A stretch of DNA of 64,000 bases from Corythucha ciliata (lineage: Eukaryota > Arthropoda > Insecta > Hemiptera > Tingidae), in contig CM075943.1 of the NCBI GenBank assembly GCA_038030265.1, forward strand, positions 25,296,001-25,360,000. Direction: 5' to 3'. Of the stretch, positions 43,155 to 54,828 are shown in pieces. The translations under genes and the position numbers were made by a program. Position 1 is the first letter of the stretch. Each line of letters begins with the position of its first letter. A model generated the notes under the pieces. It was not told the DNA's origin. It saw only the letters and a program-made list of their open reading frames with translations, and did no database searches.

Positions 43155-45034
43155 ATTTGACACAGCTAGGGACCACCCAAGACGTTTTATGAACTTAACA
43201 CTATTCGGCCCTGTTCTCAGCGTTTGCGTTACACGAGCCCACATTGTACTCCCTGAGGCGACGATGTACTATCATCCAGCGATGGGAAATGTCTTAAACG
43301 GCCAACGGATAGGTGGGTGGGGTAGGTTGACATCACTGTGCTCTCAGCTCACTTGTACGAAAGAGAACATGCATACGGGCCCGTCTAACTCGAAACTCCC
43401 TAAAATTAATTTACTCCTTTCCTTTCGCTTGCGTCACGCGCAGAATGACAAAGCCTTTGAAGCGACAAGAACAATGACTTTTACAGAAGGGCCTTAACCA
43501 CTAAGAGGGGAGGGGCGCGAAGCCGTGCATTCAAACCTCATCAATAGTATACCCTTCAGTCATTTTATTAATGACGTTGCTTTCAAGCATTATAAAGCTT
43601 TTGATTTTCAGCTTCAATGAATAAAAGGGCGCATACAAGCGCCTCTTCCCTCTCTCTAGCGCGGCTCTTTTACGAGCGAACCGACTCCTCGGTTGATGCG
43701 TCTCAATTTCGCGCGTTATAGGGCTTCAAACGTTCCCGCTTGAAATTCCCATCAAAGAGCGTTTTCTCATTGATAGTTGATACGCGGCAAGTTGAAGAAA
43801 TGCGACAAAGTTCCTGACCCCCCCCCCCCAACACTCTATCAGCAGCTTCCTGCTTTCCCATATTTGTTTCGAGGTTAACAATGTTCTTCCCACGGTTTTC
43901 ATTTTGAGAAAATGCTCAAAATGTAGCACACAAAAATCTGTGGCCCGTAATATACAAAAGTAAAACAGAATTCCTTTTATTGGGGGTTACTAAAAAAAAT
44001 AATGAGAATAGTCCCGTCTCAGCACGGCTGGATGATTGAAAGTTGCCCCACGCCGCGCCTGCGACCCTGCGTGAGTTTGTGTGGCGTTCAGGAGGGAAAA
44101 AAGCAAAGACGAAGGAAAGGATTAAAGAAATGGAAAAAAAAAGTTTCATAAGCCATCGTAACACTCTTCAAGAGACCTTCTTCCTTCAACCCCGACCCCT
44201 CTCTCACGAAACCCCACCATTTCCCTACAAGAGATACTACAGGACTCGGAGGAATGTTGATAGGAATCTTCAAGCCTCAACTCTTCTGGTTCACGTTCGC
44301 TTCTTCCACTTAAGGGTCTCCCACTCGAGAGAGCCTCTTCCTCACTGTGTGAGAGAGAGAGAAAGAGACTTGTTTTCCACTCACGGCAAAACTTCACAAC
44401 TTGGGAAGAGATCGATCGCTCCAAGACGCTATTTCGTCCGTATACATAGACGAAGTTTCAGAAATTCGACGCCCTGACGTCTTTATTACATGAGGGGGTG
44501 GCAAAGCAACGGGTCCTTTAACGCGTACTTTTTTCGTCGTAGGAAGTTTCGGCGAAAAAAGGTCGCTTTTTATCGACGTCTGTCAATGTGTCTTGAACGG
44601 GAGCGTGGGTCTCGTCTTTGTTCAAGGAGTGAGAAGAGGGTAGATGATAGTCCAGTTAGCCAGTGTGGAAAATGCCGTTTTTCAAGCACTTCGATCTGCC
44701 GCGGACCTAGGAAAAGGTGGTGGGAGGGGGTATCTCTGGATCCTCCCTCATAAAACACGAAAAGTTTCCGAATTGTCCCGAAACTCATAAAACACCCCAG
44801 GTCAGAGCAGAGAATTTAGCTGGCACCCACCTGAAGGGCCACCTATAGCTAGGGTGACCAGATTTTTTTCAGACGAAAGAAGGATCCAAATTTCATAATG
44901 GGAAAGAAGAAATATTAAGGAGGGGGTGTCGGGATTGATGGAGGGGAAAGGACGGAGAGGCCACTAATTCTACCCACTGCCTGATCCTAGTTTCACTGAT
45001 TGGCCACTGATTCTCATTAGGTTATGACCAAAAT
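43155..45034. other. No gene recognised
   Basis: Open frames of up to 149 codons (43048-43497 plus, 44043-44477 plus) show no family motif. There is an AG-rich run near 44350 and a poly(C) tract near 43819. Confidence 0.5.
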
Positions 45035-45295
45035 TGCGAAAACACAAAATTGGCATTTGAAGGAGCCAAAAAACGAAATTGGCTTTTGAAGGAAGGGCAT
45101 TTGAATGAGCCAAAACAAGCAATTGGCTTGGAAAGGAGCTGACGGAACTCATAACTGACATTTGATGGAGCCGAAACACGAAGGTTTGAAGGCGCCAAAA
45201 ACACCAAATTGACTTTTGAAGGGGCCAAAACACGAAATTGGCTTTTGAAGGAGCCAAAACATGAAATTGGCTTCCGGAGGATCCAAAACAGTGTA
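45035..45295. repeat. Minisatellite with ~27-bp unit
   Basis: About nine degenerate copies of ACGAAATTGGCTTTTGAAGG followed by AGCCAAA. On the minus strand the units read as repeating SKANFVFW-like peptides, which explains the open frames there. It is not a gene. Confidence 0.8.
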
Positions 45296-45561
45296 GGAGC
45301 GAGGCCCAAAGGGGTGTTCGCCTGCAACAAGCTCTGGTGTGTGCCCCTGTCTCGCAGAACATGTTTCATACGGTGGGCTCCCGGACTATTATTATTTCGG
45401 GACAATCTATTTTTCTCCACGAGGACCTTCAGGCTCCCAGGAAGAACCCTGTTTTAAATGAATTGCCTTTCTGAGCCCATTCGATAAAATTGCTAACACA
45501 GACAACAGAGGAGGAGTCCAAGCCAAGCCCTGCCGAATCTTTTAGCGGCCTTTCAAGACCG

Positions 45562-45594
<33 letters not shown>
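45562..45594 (+). repeat. 33-nt poly(A) tract
   Basis: Uninterrupted A33 after CTTTCAAGACCG. It could be the tail of a retroposed sequence, but the preceding 250 bp show no recognisable SINE or gene, and no clear target duplication is visible. Confidence 0.7.
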
Positions 45595-45596
<2 letters not shown>

Positions 45597-45599
45597 AGA

Positions 45600-48500
45600 G
45601 GAGAATCCGCAAAGTTTGCGTTAAAAACGCTTTACCTACAAAGCGTCAACCACCACGTGGTCCCCGCGCAGTTGAAGTCCACAATCACCGTGGTTTTGGC
45701 ATGGGGAGGAAATCCGGGCGCGGATCCAGGTGTTGGGCAATAGGGGTGGTCCCACCCACCAAAGCACTACACCACAACGTCAATTCCGCATCTAAAATCG
45801 GCATTATTCGACCAATAAACTAGAAGTTTTGGCCTACGACCTGGCTCTCTGGACTAAAAACGGGGGTGTTACATCAGGAACACGAATTATGACCCTAAAG
45901 TCTGTTTGATTGGTCAAAACCAAGAGATTTTGCTTTTTAATTTTCTTATTTTAAGAGCGAAAAAATCCAAGATTCACAGAGAAGTGAGTTTACATCGTGC
46001 TGTGAAATCCAAAAACTGTCTTTTGGGCTATTGAATCATAATTTAGGCCTGGAAAACGTCTATATTCGCCCATGAAAAACAGGTGGCTTTGACCCCTGAG
46101 AGGAGAACTGTTTTCTCCTTTCGCTGACGTCCGCGCTGACGCGACTAGTTTTGGCCCTCACAACCACGTGCGATATTATTCGTTGGCTCCGCAGGTTCAC
46201 GCCATCGTGAAGACTGGGGCAACAGAAGGCAAACCCTCTTGAATCTTGGTTTCCTCCCCAGGCCATGACACATCGCAAGTGAGGACGTAAAGGGCCCGCC
46301 GAGATTTGAGCGGTCACCGGGCGCCCCCGATTCCCACACGCATAAGGCAAGGCGTGACGTGGCCCCTTCAACGTCCCATGGATGATACAGCTAGGCTAAC
46401 CCCACAATCTTGGGAAACATTTATTTATTTTCTCGTCTGCGGAGGGCGTGGGTGCTAGAACCCTGCTCAGCTAACTCGTATAGAAGGGTCACTCAAGCCC
46501 CTTTTCACTATAAAAAGGTGGGTGGGTACCCACGCCACTGAGAGCTGACAATTTCGCCCCAGGAGGACCACCTGCTATTAGTAGGGGTGGGGGGGGGGGT
46601 TGACAATATCGAACCCCCAAAAATCTCTATAGTTTCGGTTTCGGTGCTGTTAGCAGTTTCATCACAGCCTGCGTGTGGGAACACTTTCAAAGAGCTGGCA
46701 CTGAGGACGGTTTCTCACCGACCACATTCCTCATGTTTGGTCAGTCATTTGGTGAAGGGATGGGGAAGGGGGGCTATCGACCTGCAATCAAAATTTTAGT
46801 TTCATAGGGACGAAATAGTTGCCTATATAGCCGCGCTAGAGGCGCCGCGGTGAGCGTGATGGGAATGATGACAGAACATCCCATTGAACATAAGCGAGGA
46901 CCTTCCACGGAGAAAATTCATGTGGGAATCCAAGCTCTAGAATTAGTCAAGGGTTTGATCTTGGGTTGGGAGGGGGGCCGGCGGGGGATTTAAAGGGAAA
47001 AAGAAAAAGGGTCATGAGACGGGGCGGCGGCGCGGCATCAATTTTTAGGGACTTGATGGTACCAGTACTTTTTTTATGGAACAAAGAAATGAAAAAAGGA
47101 TAATTACGTTTTCAGTGGTAAAGATCACGACAACGCCGTTACGAAGGAATGTTTCTATGGTGGGAGAGAGACGTTGGGGGTTCATGTTATAATGTTTATT
47201 TGATGATTCAATAATGAAATTAGTTACCCTTCACCCCTCTCCATTCGGCTATTGGACTGCCACATTCGGCGGATGACTCAAAAATAATTAACAGAAAGGA
47301 AATATTAATTAAAATATTGCGGGGAATTTATCAGGAACCCATTAAATTTTAAGTGTTTGATGAACGAGTCAACAAAGAATCTTAATAAACCCGAAAATTT
47401 GTCTTTCTCTCTCCGTCACACGCTCACGCTTCCTCCTGGGGAGAAAAAAACTATAGCGAGAGAACCAGGCCCTCAATTTATAATGAGAATACGAAGACTA
47501 ATAGAGAAATAGACGCCGACGGCGAAGGAAGGCTGTTTATTTAGGAGAACTTTGTGTTTTTCTTTCCTTCTCTTGCTTCCCTTTTTTTCCTACTTATTTT
47601 ATGCTCTTTCGTGCTGCTTTGTTCATACTCATTCTCAGGATGGGCGTAACTGATTTCGTTATTGTCGATTTTCGCTTGTTATAACTCAGGATATTTGAAA
47701 AACAATGAAACTCAGTTTTCGTTCAATTACTCTCACACTGCCACATCCGCAGACGAAAGGAGTCAGTTTTTTCATCTTTGAACCACCCCACTCCAAGGAA
47801 GTTTCTTGTTTTAAACTATGAATAGGGGGAAGGGGGATACGCGCGTTTGACCCTCACACACGTGAGAGGCAATGCATTTCCAGGCGTCCATGGCGTGCGG
47901 TGATGTTCGAGCTAACACCGACGGTTTGACGGGCGGAAGTCCGTCGTTCATAAAACGCCTTCTACTATACACTTCCCATCACACTCAATTATCATAAGCT
48001 TATCTTAAAAGTGGTTTAAATCTGTTTTAGGAGCGCCAAAAGCCCAAAGGGTCGCCTAAATAAATTTCAACTTAAAACTCCCCTCATTACGATACGGGGA
48101 GGGGGGGCTTTTAAAACCGCACTGTTTCAAGATTGAGATAGGTACCAACACCTATACCTATTAATAAATCTAACAATAATAGTATGGAAAAGTAATCGAT
48201 TGCTACAAAAGTACTGGAGGAAGAGAGTGGGGAATCGTTGAACTCTCTGGCCTTAAAAAAAAAAAAGGTACACAACACTCAACGTCCTCGACCGTAGGAG
48301 ACGAACTCTTGAGAGACTTCCTCAGCCAAGCAAGAGTTTCAACCACAGCATCCCGAAAGATTTTTTAAATCCTTCCATGCGAGGCTTTGAGAAGCGAAGG
48401 AAGGAAAAAAAAGGACTAGGTTGGAGGACTTAAAAACGGGTCGTGGTGCGCGCGCACTACCGGGGGGGTTTGGGAAAGATGAAGTTCGCGGGGTGCGTTA

Positions 48501-49187
48501 AAAAAGAGGCAAATGCACTGCCGTTGTGGGGTTTCTGTGTTGTCGTCGTGCGGCTGCTGCCTCGCCCCAGGACGCCCCAGTGTTTGATTTGAAATCAAGC
48601 GAGTGAGGAGGAGAACGTTTGGTGTAACTCTCGGTTTGGGTGCTGAATAGATTTTGTTTACAAGAGTGTAGTTTTTTTTTTTTTTTTGTGGTGTTTTGGG
48701 TGAAGTGACTGTTGAATTTCGATCGAGTTTTAAAATTTTGGACGGAAGAGGATTCCGACTCTTCGGGTATATCCTTGAAAAACTGGTGGCTAAACATTCA
48801 ACGTGAGTTTTTTCATTATTAAATAATATTTTTAATTCGTTAATTAATAGTTTCGTGACTTTGTATTGATTTAAACCCTGAATGGATGGATGATTACGCC
48901 CGACTGCTTCATTATGCGCCCCTCCCCCTCCACAAACCACAGTGAGTCAGTGATATGTGACGATGTGCAATGCGGCTCTGACGGGTTTTCAGTAATTTTT
49001 GCCTGTATTTTAACAGAAGGATGTCGATTTCAGGCTTCCATCAGCCACAGAGTGTGATAAAGCCCTTCCCCTACAATGTTGGGTGTCCAAGAATCTTATG
49101 TTTATAGGGTTTGGCACATTTAAATATCTCGTCCCCTCCTCCCCTGCATCAGAGCAGCCGGTGATGCGAGATTTGTAAGGGATACTA
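45600..49187. other. No gene recognised
   Basis: Scattered frames (46060-46371 minus, 48416-48940 minus) show no family motif. Poly(G) near 46589 and a 15-nt poly(T) near 48672 are present. Confidence 0.45.
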
Positions 49188-49331
49188 ATAGCGTTCCCCA
49201 TTTGCACAAAATTCTGCATTTGGGCAGTTCATTTCCACCCGTCTTCACTGAATTAAATCATGTGTTAGTGGAGAAGACGGGTGGAAATGAATAGCCCCGT
49301 TGCAGAATTTTGTGCAAATGGGGAACGCTAT
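49188..49331. repeat. MITE, copy 2 of the GCGTTCCCC family
   Basis: Ends ATAGCGTTCCCCATTTGCAC and the inverse ...GGGGAACGCTAT; the 28-bp arms match copy 1 at 33602-33759. The inner core at 49231-49288 is TTTCCACCCGTC...GACGGGTGGAAA. It differs from copy 1 mainly by a deletion of about 20 bp right of the core. Confidence 0.85.
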
Positions 49332-49525
49332 CAGTTTGTTTCCCGAGTGTTCGCTCAGCTCAACGATGGGATGGTAGGGAAGGGAAGGGGAGGAAGAGGC
49401 TTGACGATGGCATTTGTGTGAATGAAAATGAAAATAAATTGCAACATTCGACCAGTTTCCCTTCAATGAAAATATCTCTCAGCGTACTATACCCGTTCGT
49501 CCACTAAGATATAACTCTTTTTCAG

Positions 49526-49550
49526 GGTCCCCTACGCAACGTAGGGGACC
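49526..49550. repeat. Short perfect hairpin
   Basis: GGTCCCCTACG and CGTAGGGGACC flank a CAA loop (11-bp stem). No T-run follows, so a terminator role is not indicated. Confidence 0.6.
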
Positions 49551-51702
49551 ATATACAAGTCAAGGTAGTGCCCCGTGGGGGGGGGGGTGTCTTTCCTTTA
49601 TCTGCCTTATTCCTACTAAAAAGATCAAGTTAATTATAGTCGCTGATTTCCCCACCCTACCACCACCTTTGCGCAGATCACTCTATTAACAGGGGCATTA
49701 GATTCGCAATTCAACTATAACACATACCCCCCAGTAAAGAAGAGGTGCTTATACTACTACGCCACACTGAAATTGAAAGACGCCCCCTCCCCCATACTTC
49801 ATCAACAATACGTCCCTCCAGAACCAACCCACCCATTCTTTGAACACAGAAAAAATCGTCTAAGGAATATCAATAAATGCGAAAAGTCAAGAGAAACGCT
49901 AAATGACTTCTCGTTTAAGTTAATCTGCAGAAATTAGATAAAAATAAGATAATGTTCAGTATCGTACTTAATGCAAATTCCTCTCCCGTACAAAGTGGAC
50001 CGGTGGAGGTGATGGGAGGAGGATTTTCTCGTATTTTTAGATTTTTTAATTTACGCAACCCGGCAGCTGTAAGAAGAAGGAGGAGGTGGTTGGTTTGTTT
50101 GCGTAACTAACGGCACGTGTTTTAGCGACCTAAATTCGATTTTTCTTTCGTAAATGAAGGTGGATGGATCTGCCGGGAAGGAATTTCCCGCGTATTTCAA
50201 TTCCTCCGTGGTGAGGGGGGCTTAAATAATGAGCTTAACCACGTCGCTAATAACGCGTGGACGACAGGTGCTGGTGCCGGGGAAATGCGTGGCTTCGTGC
50301 GCTTGGGTACGTCCGGTGAGGAAGGAAAGTCAAAATGTTTATGACTTCCCTTCGACTTTGTGTGTGTGGGGTTGAAAAATATAAAATGTCATGCTTCCAC
50401 CTTCACCGATTAAATTTCTTTGGCACTCTTCCCAGCGGAGGTGGTTTTTTTTTTCGCTCTGGGCCATTTGTAATCGGCCAAGTCCACAAATCGCCCAGTT
50501 TTGACTGCGGTCGACCCCTTAGGGACGCATTAATTGCTTTCAGAGCCTCCCAGGAGCTCAAAATTCTGATAGGTTTCCACCCTCCCCTCCGTGCCCCACG
50601 AGAACCCAAGCCGCTGAAGGGTAATTAAAGGGGGTTGGGCGTGAGTGGTGTCTTTTCACATTCGAAGTCGATAAATATTTGATTCCCAGGCAACATAGTC
50701 ACTTTGAAATGTTTTTCGAATGATTCACACATCGCATTCTGGCTTTCTGAGATTTTGTCATGGGTGCGATGGTTAGGGGGGAGGGGGTCTTATAAATTCA
50801 TTCTGGGAATCCGCTCTGCGAGAGAAGGACGTTCATCTTTCGCATTAAGCTTTTACTCTAAATCGCCCCTTCCTCCCGCTCATTTTTACTGTGGAGCTTG
50901 GCACGTCATTTGTATGCCGAAAAAAATATGGCCTCCGTAACTTCATTTTTATGTTCTCGAGTTAACAGACTCATTCCCCTCCACCCCGCCAGGACCACGC
51001 ATGTCTCACGTCCTCAGGACCCTTCGAACAAATGTAATTTCGCGCAAAGGGCTCTCTTTCAACCGGCTTCACCGTTAAGCGTTAACACACAACCCCAGAA
51101 GGGCCCTCTCGTGTACGGTACCTACTAAATCATTACAATTTAACGACGCTCTTCCCTCCCCTCGACCACCACCAATGACAGCTACAAGTTTGGCAGAACT
51201 GGTTCAAGTGAGCACAAACGAAACTATATTTGCGCGCTGGGATCCCCCCCCCCTCACCGTATGTAGGACGAGCGACCCGAAGTTCAAAGCCCATCCCGCA
51301 CAGCTCCATTAACAATAAAAAAAAAAAATTTCGCTCCGGCAGCTGGCGGTCGGAAAGAGTGCATTTCATTCCGTATACGGATACCCTAAGCCGTCCCAGA
51401 AGTAATAATTTTGATACCATAATTTGTTTCAAGCCGAGCTTCTTCCTCTATTTTCACCACCATCTCTGCAAAAATGTCGAAAAGTACCGTTAGTTTTCCA
51501 AGGGATTTGTTATATTAAATTTTTGTGCCGTATAATAAACGTGTGAATTTATGCGATTTGTTTGAAATTTCACCCCCCCCCCATCAAAGTTTTCGATAAA
51601 TCTCAATGGAACCCAGGGCTTTCGTTACATTAAATTATTGAGTCGAATTTTAGAGCGCTAAGATGAACTAGTGAAGTTCAACGCTATTGTTACACTTGAC
51701 CT
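49551..51702. other. No gene recognised
   Basis: No exon or RNA gene could be supported. Poly(G)/poly(C) tracts occur near 49577, 51246 and 51572. Confidence 0.45.
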
Positions 51703-52254
51703 TGACTTTTTCGAAAAATTAAAATGGGAATCAAAGGCTACTCTAACATGGAGTATACGTACCGAATATGATGCTTCTACAGAGAATCAACTGGTGATTT
51801 ATAGTGATTTTTTTACCATTTAACCCCTATTTTCCCCCCCACCACCTTGACCGATTTCGCCCAAATGCAATACCGACCGGGGTCTTATGATTACTGATGT
51901 TTGTGACAAAGCGCGTTCCGCTAAATTGATTCCTTCGAGAGTTATCGTGCTAACAAGACCACACACTTACTTCCACCCCGGGGGCAACACCCCCTCCCCG
52001 TCGACTTTTTAAAAAAATTGAAATGGGAATCAAAGGCTACTTTAACATGGAGTATACGTACCGAATATGATGCTTCTAGAATCAACTGGTGATTCATAGT
52101 GATTTTTTGACCATTTCAACCCCTATATTCCCCCCCTCCACCTCGACCGATTTGGTCCAAATGCAATACCGACCGGGGTCTTATGACTAATTATTTTTGT
52201 GCCAAAGCGCGTTCCGCTAAATTAATTTCTTCGAGAGTTATCGTGCTAACAAGA
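51703..52254. repeat. Direct duplication of a ~255-bp segment
   Basis: Copy 1 is at 51703-51958 and copy 2 at 52003-52254, both starting GACTTTTT and ending CGTGCTAACAAGA. Long shared blocks include ATGGAGTATACGTACCGAAT and CAATACCGACCGGGGTCTTA. The 44-bp spacer is C-rich. Neither copy has coding capacity. The duplication is recent enough to keep about 90% identity by eye. Confidence 0.85.
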
Positions 52255-54509
52255 AAACGGCCATAAAGATATTTATATAAATATATATATATAAATTCCG
52301 GAAACCACTAAATTCGTGTTCTAGAGGTTCTGAAACATGAAAAAAACATGCCATGACCCATGTTTGCCACCATCACGACGAGACCAATAGTGCATTTTGA
52401 CATAAATGAAATGCACTAAAAAAAATTGAAAAATAAATAAAAAGTAACAGTTAGCCTTCTGGACGCCTTAAAAGGCCACTGTTTGCGTGTTCTGTTCATC
52501 GCGAAAGATCCGCTATAGCGAACATTAGACACCTGTCGTAGAGAAAATTAAAAAAACAGCCCCACAAACTGTGTATATCTGTTTAAACGAGCCCACCCGA
52601 GACCTATTTTCAAGCAAATTCCCCTCGACCCCTCGCTCACGCGAACATCACGTTGTGGGTGACGAAAGCTGTCTTTTTAGCAGCCACTGAAAAAAAAGAA
52701 AGAAACGACAATGCGGGGAGGGAAGGCCTTCCGGTTTGTTTATTTAAAAGGCTCAGGACAATAGGATTTTGTGTTTAAATGAATGATAACGAAGTGGAGA
52801 GAAGAAAGAGAGATGTTTAGGGCGTGTTTTTTAAAAGCAGAATTTCGAGAACTGCTGCGTCGGATTGAGCGACTTGGTTGGATGGAGCGGTGGAGAGGGG
52901 GCTATGAATGTTGAAAAGAAGGGAAGTAGCTAGGTATACATGTGAAAAACACAAGTTACCTAATTCTAATTGCTCATGCCTCCCGTCGCCCCACCAATCA
53001 GTAACCCGTAGATGTGAAATCCAAGGAAATCCAAGATTCACGAATATTTTATTTCTACGCTCAACCTCAAAATATCAGCGAGAATTGTGAGAGGGGGTCG
53101 TGTCCCCAGGCTCTTTGACTGTCGTTGCTTTGTTTTGTCATTATTTCGTCATTATACGGTCCAAATATCAAAACAACAGTCACGAATAGGTACTAAAAAA
53201 AAATTAAGCGGGTCATAGTGACGGGAGGGGGATCTCATATTTGAATCTGCCTTTCTCCTATTTCACTCTTTTTTCAGTCTACCGTTTTCAATTAAAACTA
53301 AGCTCTTTTTTTCTAATTGTCCCGGAATTATTAATAGCCACGGTTTTTTTTTTCTTTGACACTCGTCACTTTGAATCTCATTAAAATTTTCCCGCTAATG
53401 ACAACCCGAGGGAGCAGCTTCTCTCTCACACTTTCACACACACTCTTGCTATATAAAACGCAAATATAAAATACGCATTGTGTTTATTCGGAGTGGTCGT
53501 GTTAAGATATGAATGGATGTGTCCCCCGCGGGACATAAAGACCCCTAAAAAGACAATGGGGTTTTCCAGCACTTCAGGTCGAGTGCCCGGTGTGACCCTA
53601 GGGATCGGGGGATGGGTGGGAAAGGCGTGGTTGACCGTTTGTTTTTTGTTGGACTTTGTTTAAAACAACGCCCCCGCCCCACTCACTCATCCACTCAACG
53701 TGACGTTGAGCAACCGGCTTTTTAGAGGAATGCGAAGAGTTCGTTTCAAAGTGTTTCAAATTTTCAAGTGTTCGTGGTGGACGGAAATGCGCATTAATGG
53801 GACGGTTAATCGTTAAAAAAATAAAAAAAATAAACAGTGAAATATCGCTTTTCGCGAAAGCTTTTTCGATGTAAGAGACTGTGTGGTGTTCTCTCATAGC
53901 TTCAACTTCAATAAAAAGAGATTAATGGCCGTGGGTGTCCCCCCCCCCCGCGATGATAAGTGTTCCACGTTGAGTGAAAGGGGGAGGAAGGGTAAAGCGG
54001 AAAATGGTTGTATTCAGATTTTCCTGTAGAAAACACCCCTCCGCTTTCCCCTTCTTCGTGGCACACCTTCACGTGAAAACTCCCCCGTCTACAGCCGCCC
54101 CCGAACGGTTATCGGTTCGCATTGCTTTCACGTCTCCCTCTTTCGAGAATCCTTCAAAGGTGAAAAATGTTCGGAAAATCCTGTTAAGGGCCGCCTGCTT
54201 CCATTCTCAACGTTATTCTTATGTTTTTCAAGATCGAAAATGATATATTGACGTGATGCAAGTCAATTTTTTAAAACCAAAAACCAAGTTCGTTTGGGAT
54301 TTCCCCTCTCGGCAAACTTGAAAAGTGGTCCAAAAATGAATATATCAAGGAAAATTCCAAGATGCTCGAAGGAAAGGTGTGTATCAGGTAGGTGCGGCCT
54401 CCCTTATTTGCCCCCATCATCAGTGCGCCATGGACCTAGGACGTCAGAGAGCTTTCGACTCTAAGCACACTGACTTTTCTAAGGGCATCAAACAGTTTGT
54501 AGTAAAAGC
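52255..54509. other. No gene recognised
   Basis: Short open frames only. A short TA run is near 52285 and a poly(C) tract near 53940. Confidence 0.45.
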
Positions 54510-54785
54510 GTGGGGGGGGGGTATTGGATACAATGCTCGCTTCACAACCCAGCGGGCCTGGGTTCGAATCCAGCCATTGCCCATTACACTATAAGGCTGC
54601 GGGGAGCTGTGACACGGCACACTCGGCTTCGTGTGGGCGTTCCCGGCGGTGTGCGTTCAACAAACCGCGCACCGACCGAAACGCCCGCGTAGTACGGGTG
54701 TGAAGTGCACAGTTAGATCTGGGTATGGCGTAGGAGCCCAAGTGAGGCTTAGGCGCCTGCCGGGTTCAAAGCCCGGCGCCCCCGA

Positions 54786-54827
<42 letters not shown>
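54510..54827 (+). mobile_element. tRNA-related SINE-like retroposon with A41 tail
   Basis: A B-box-like GGTTCGAATCC lies at about 54561. Near the 3' end is a clean tRNA T-arm shape, CCGGGTTCAAAGCCCGG (5-bp stem, 7-nt loop), followed by CGCCCCCGAC and 41 A residues (54787-54827). The 5' boundary, set at the poly(G) run near 54510, is a guess, and no target duplication was found. It is not a functional tRNA gene: the cloverleaf cannot be completed. Confidence 0.55.

Positions 54828-54828
<1 letters not shown>

Noticed and set aside
43048..43497. 149-codon open frame downstream of the transporter
   Set aside because: No family motif, begins in a poly(G) run, overlaps the expected 3' UTR, and has no matching splice partners.
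44043..44477. 144-codon open frame and an opposite-strand frame at 44146-44424
   Set aside because: Composition is driven by AG/CT-rich low-complexity sequence; no recognisable domain on either strand.
44970..45420. Minus-strand frames of ~130 codons with repeating peptide units
   Set aside because: They are translations of the 27-bp minisatellite, not a protein with independent support.
54540..54612. Possible tRNA gene around GGTTCGAATCC
   Set aside because: No complete cloverleaf can be folded; the context with a second tRNA-like part and poly(A) fits a SINE better.
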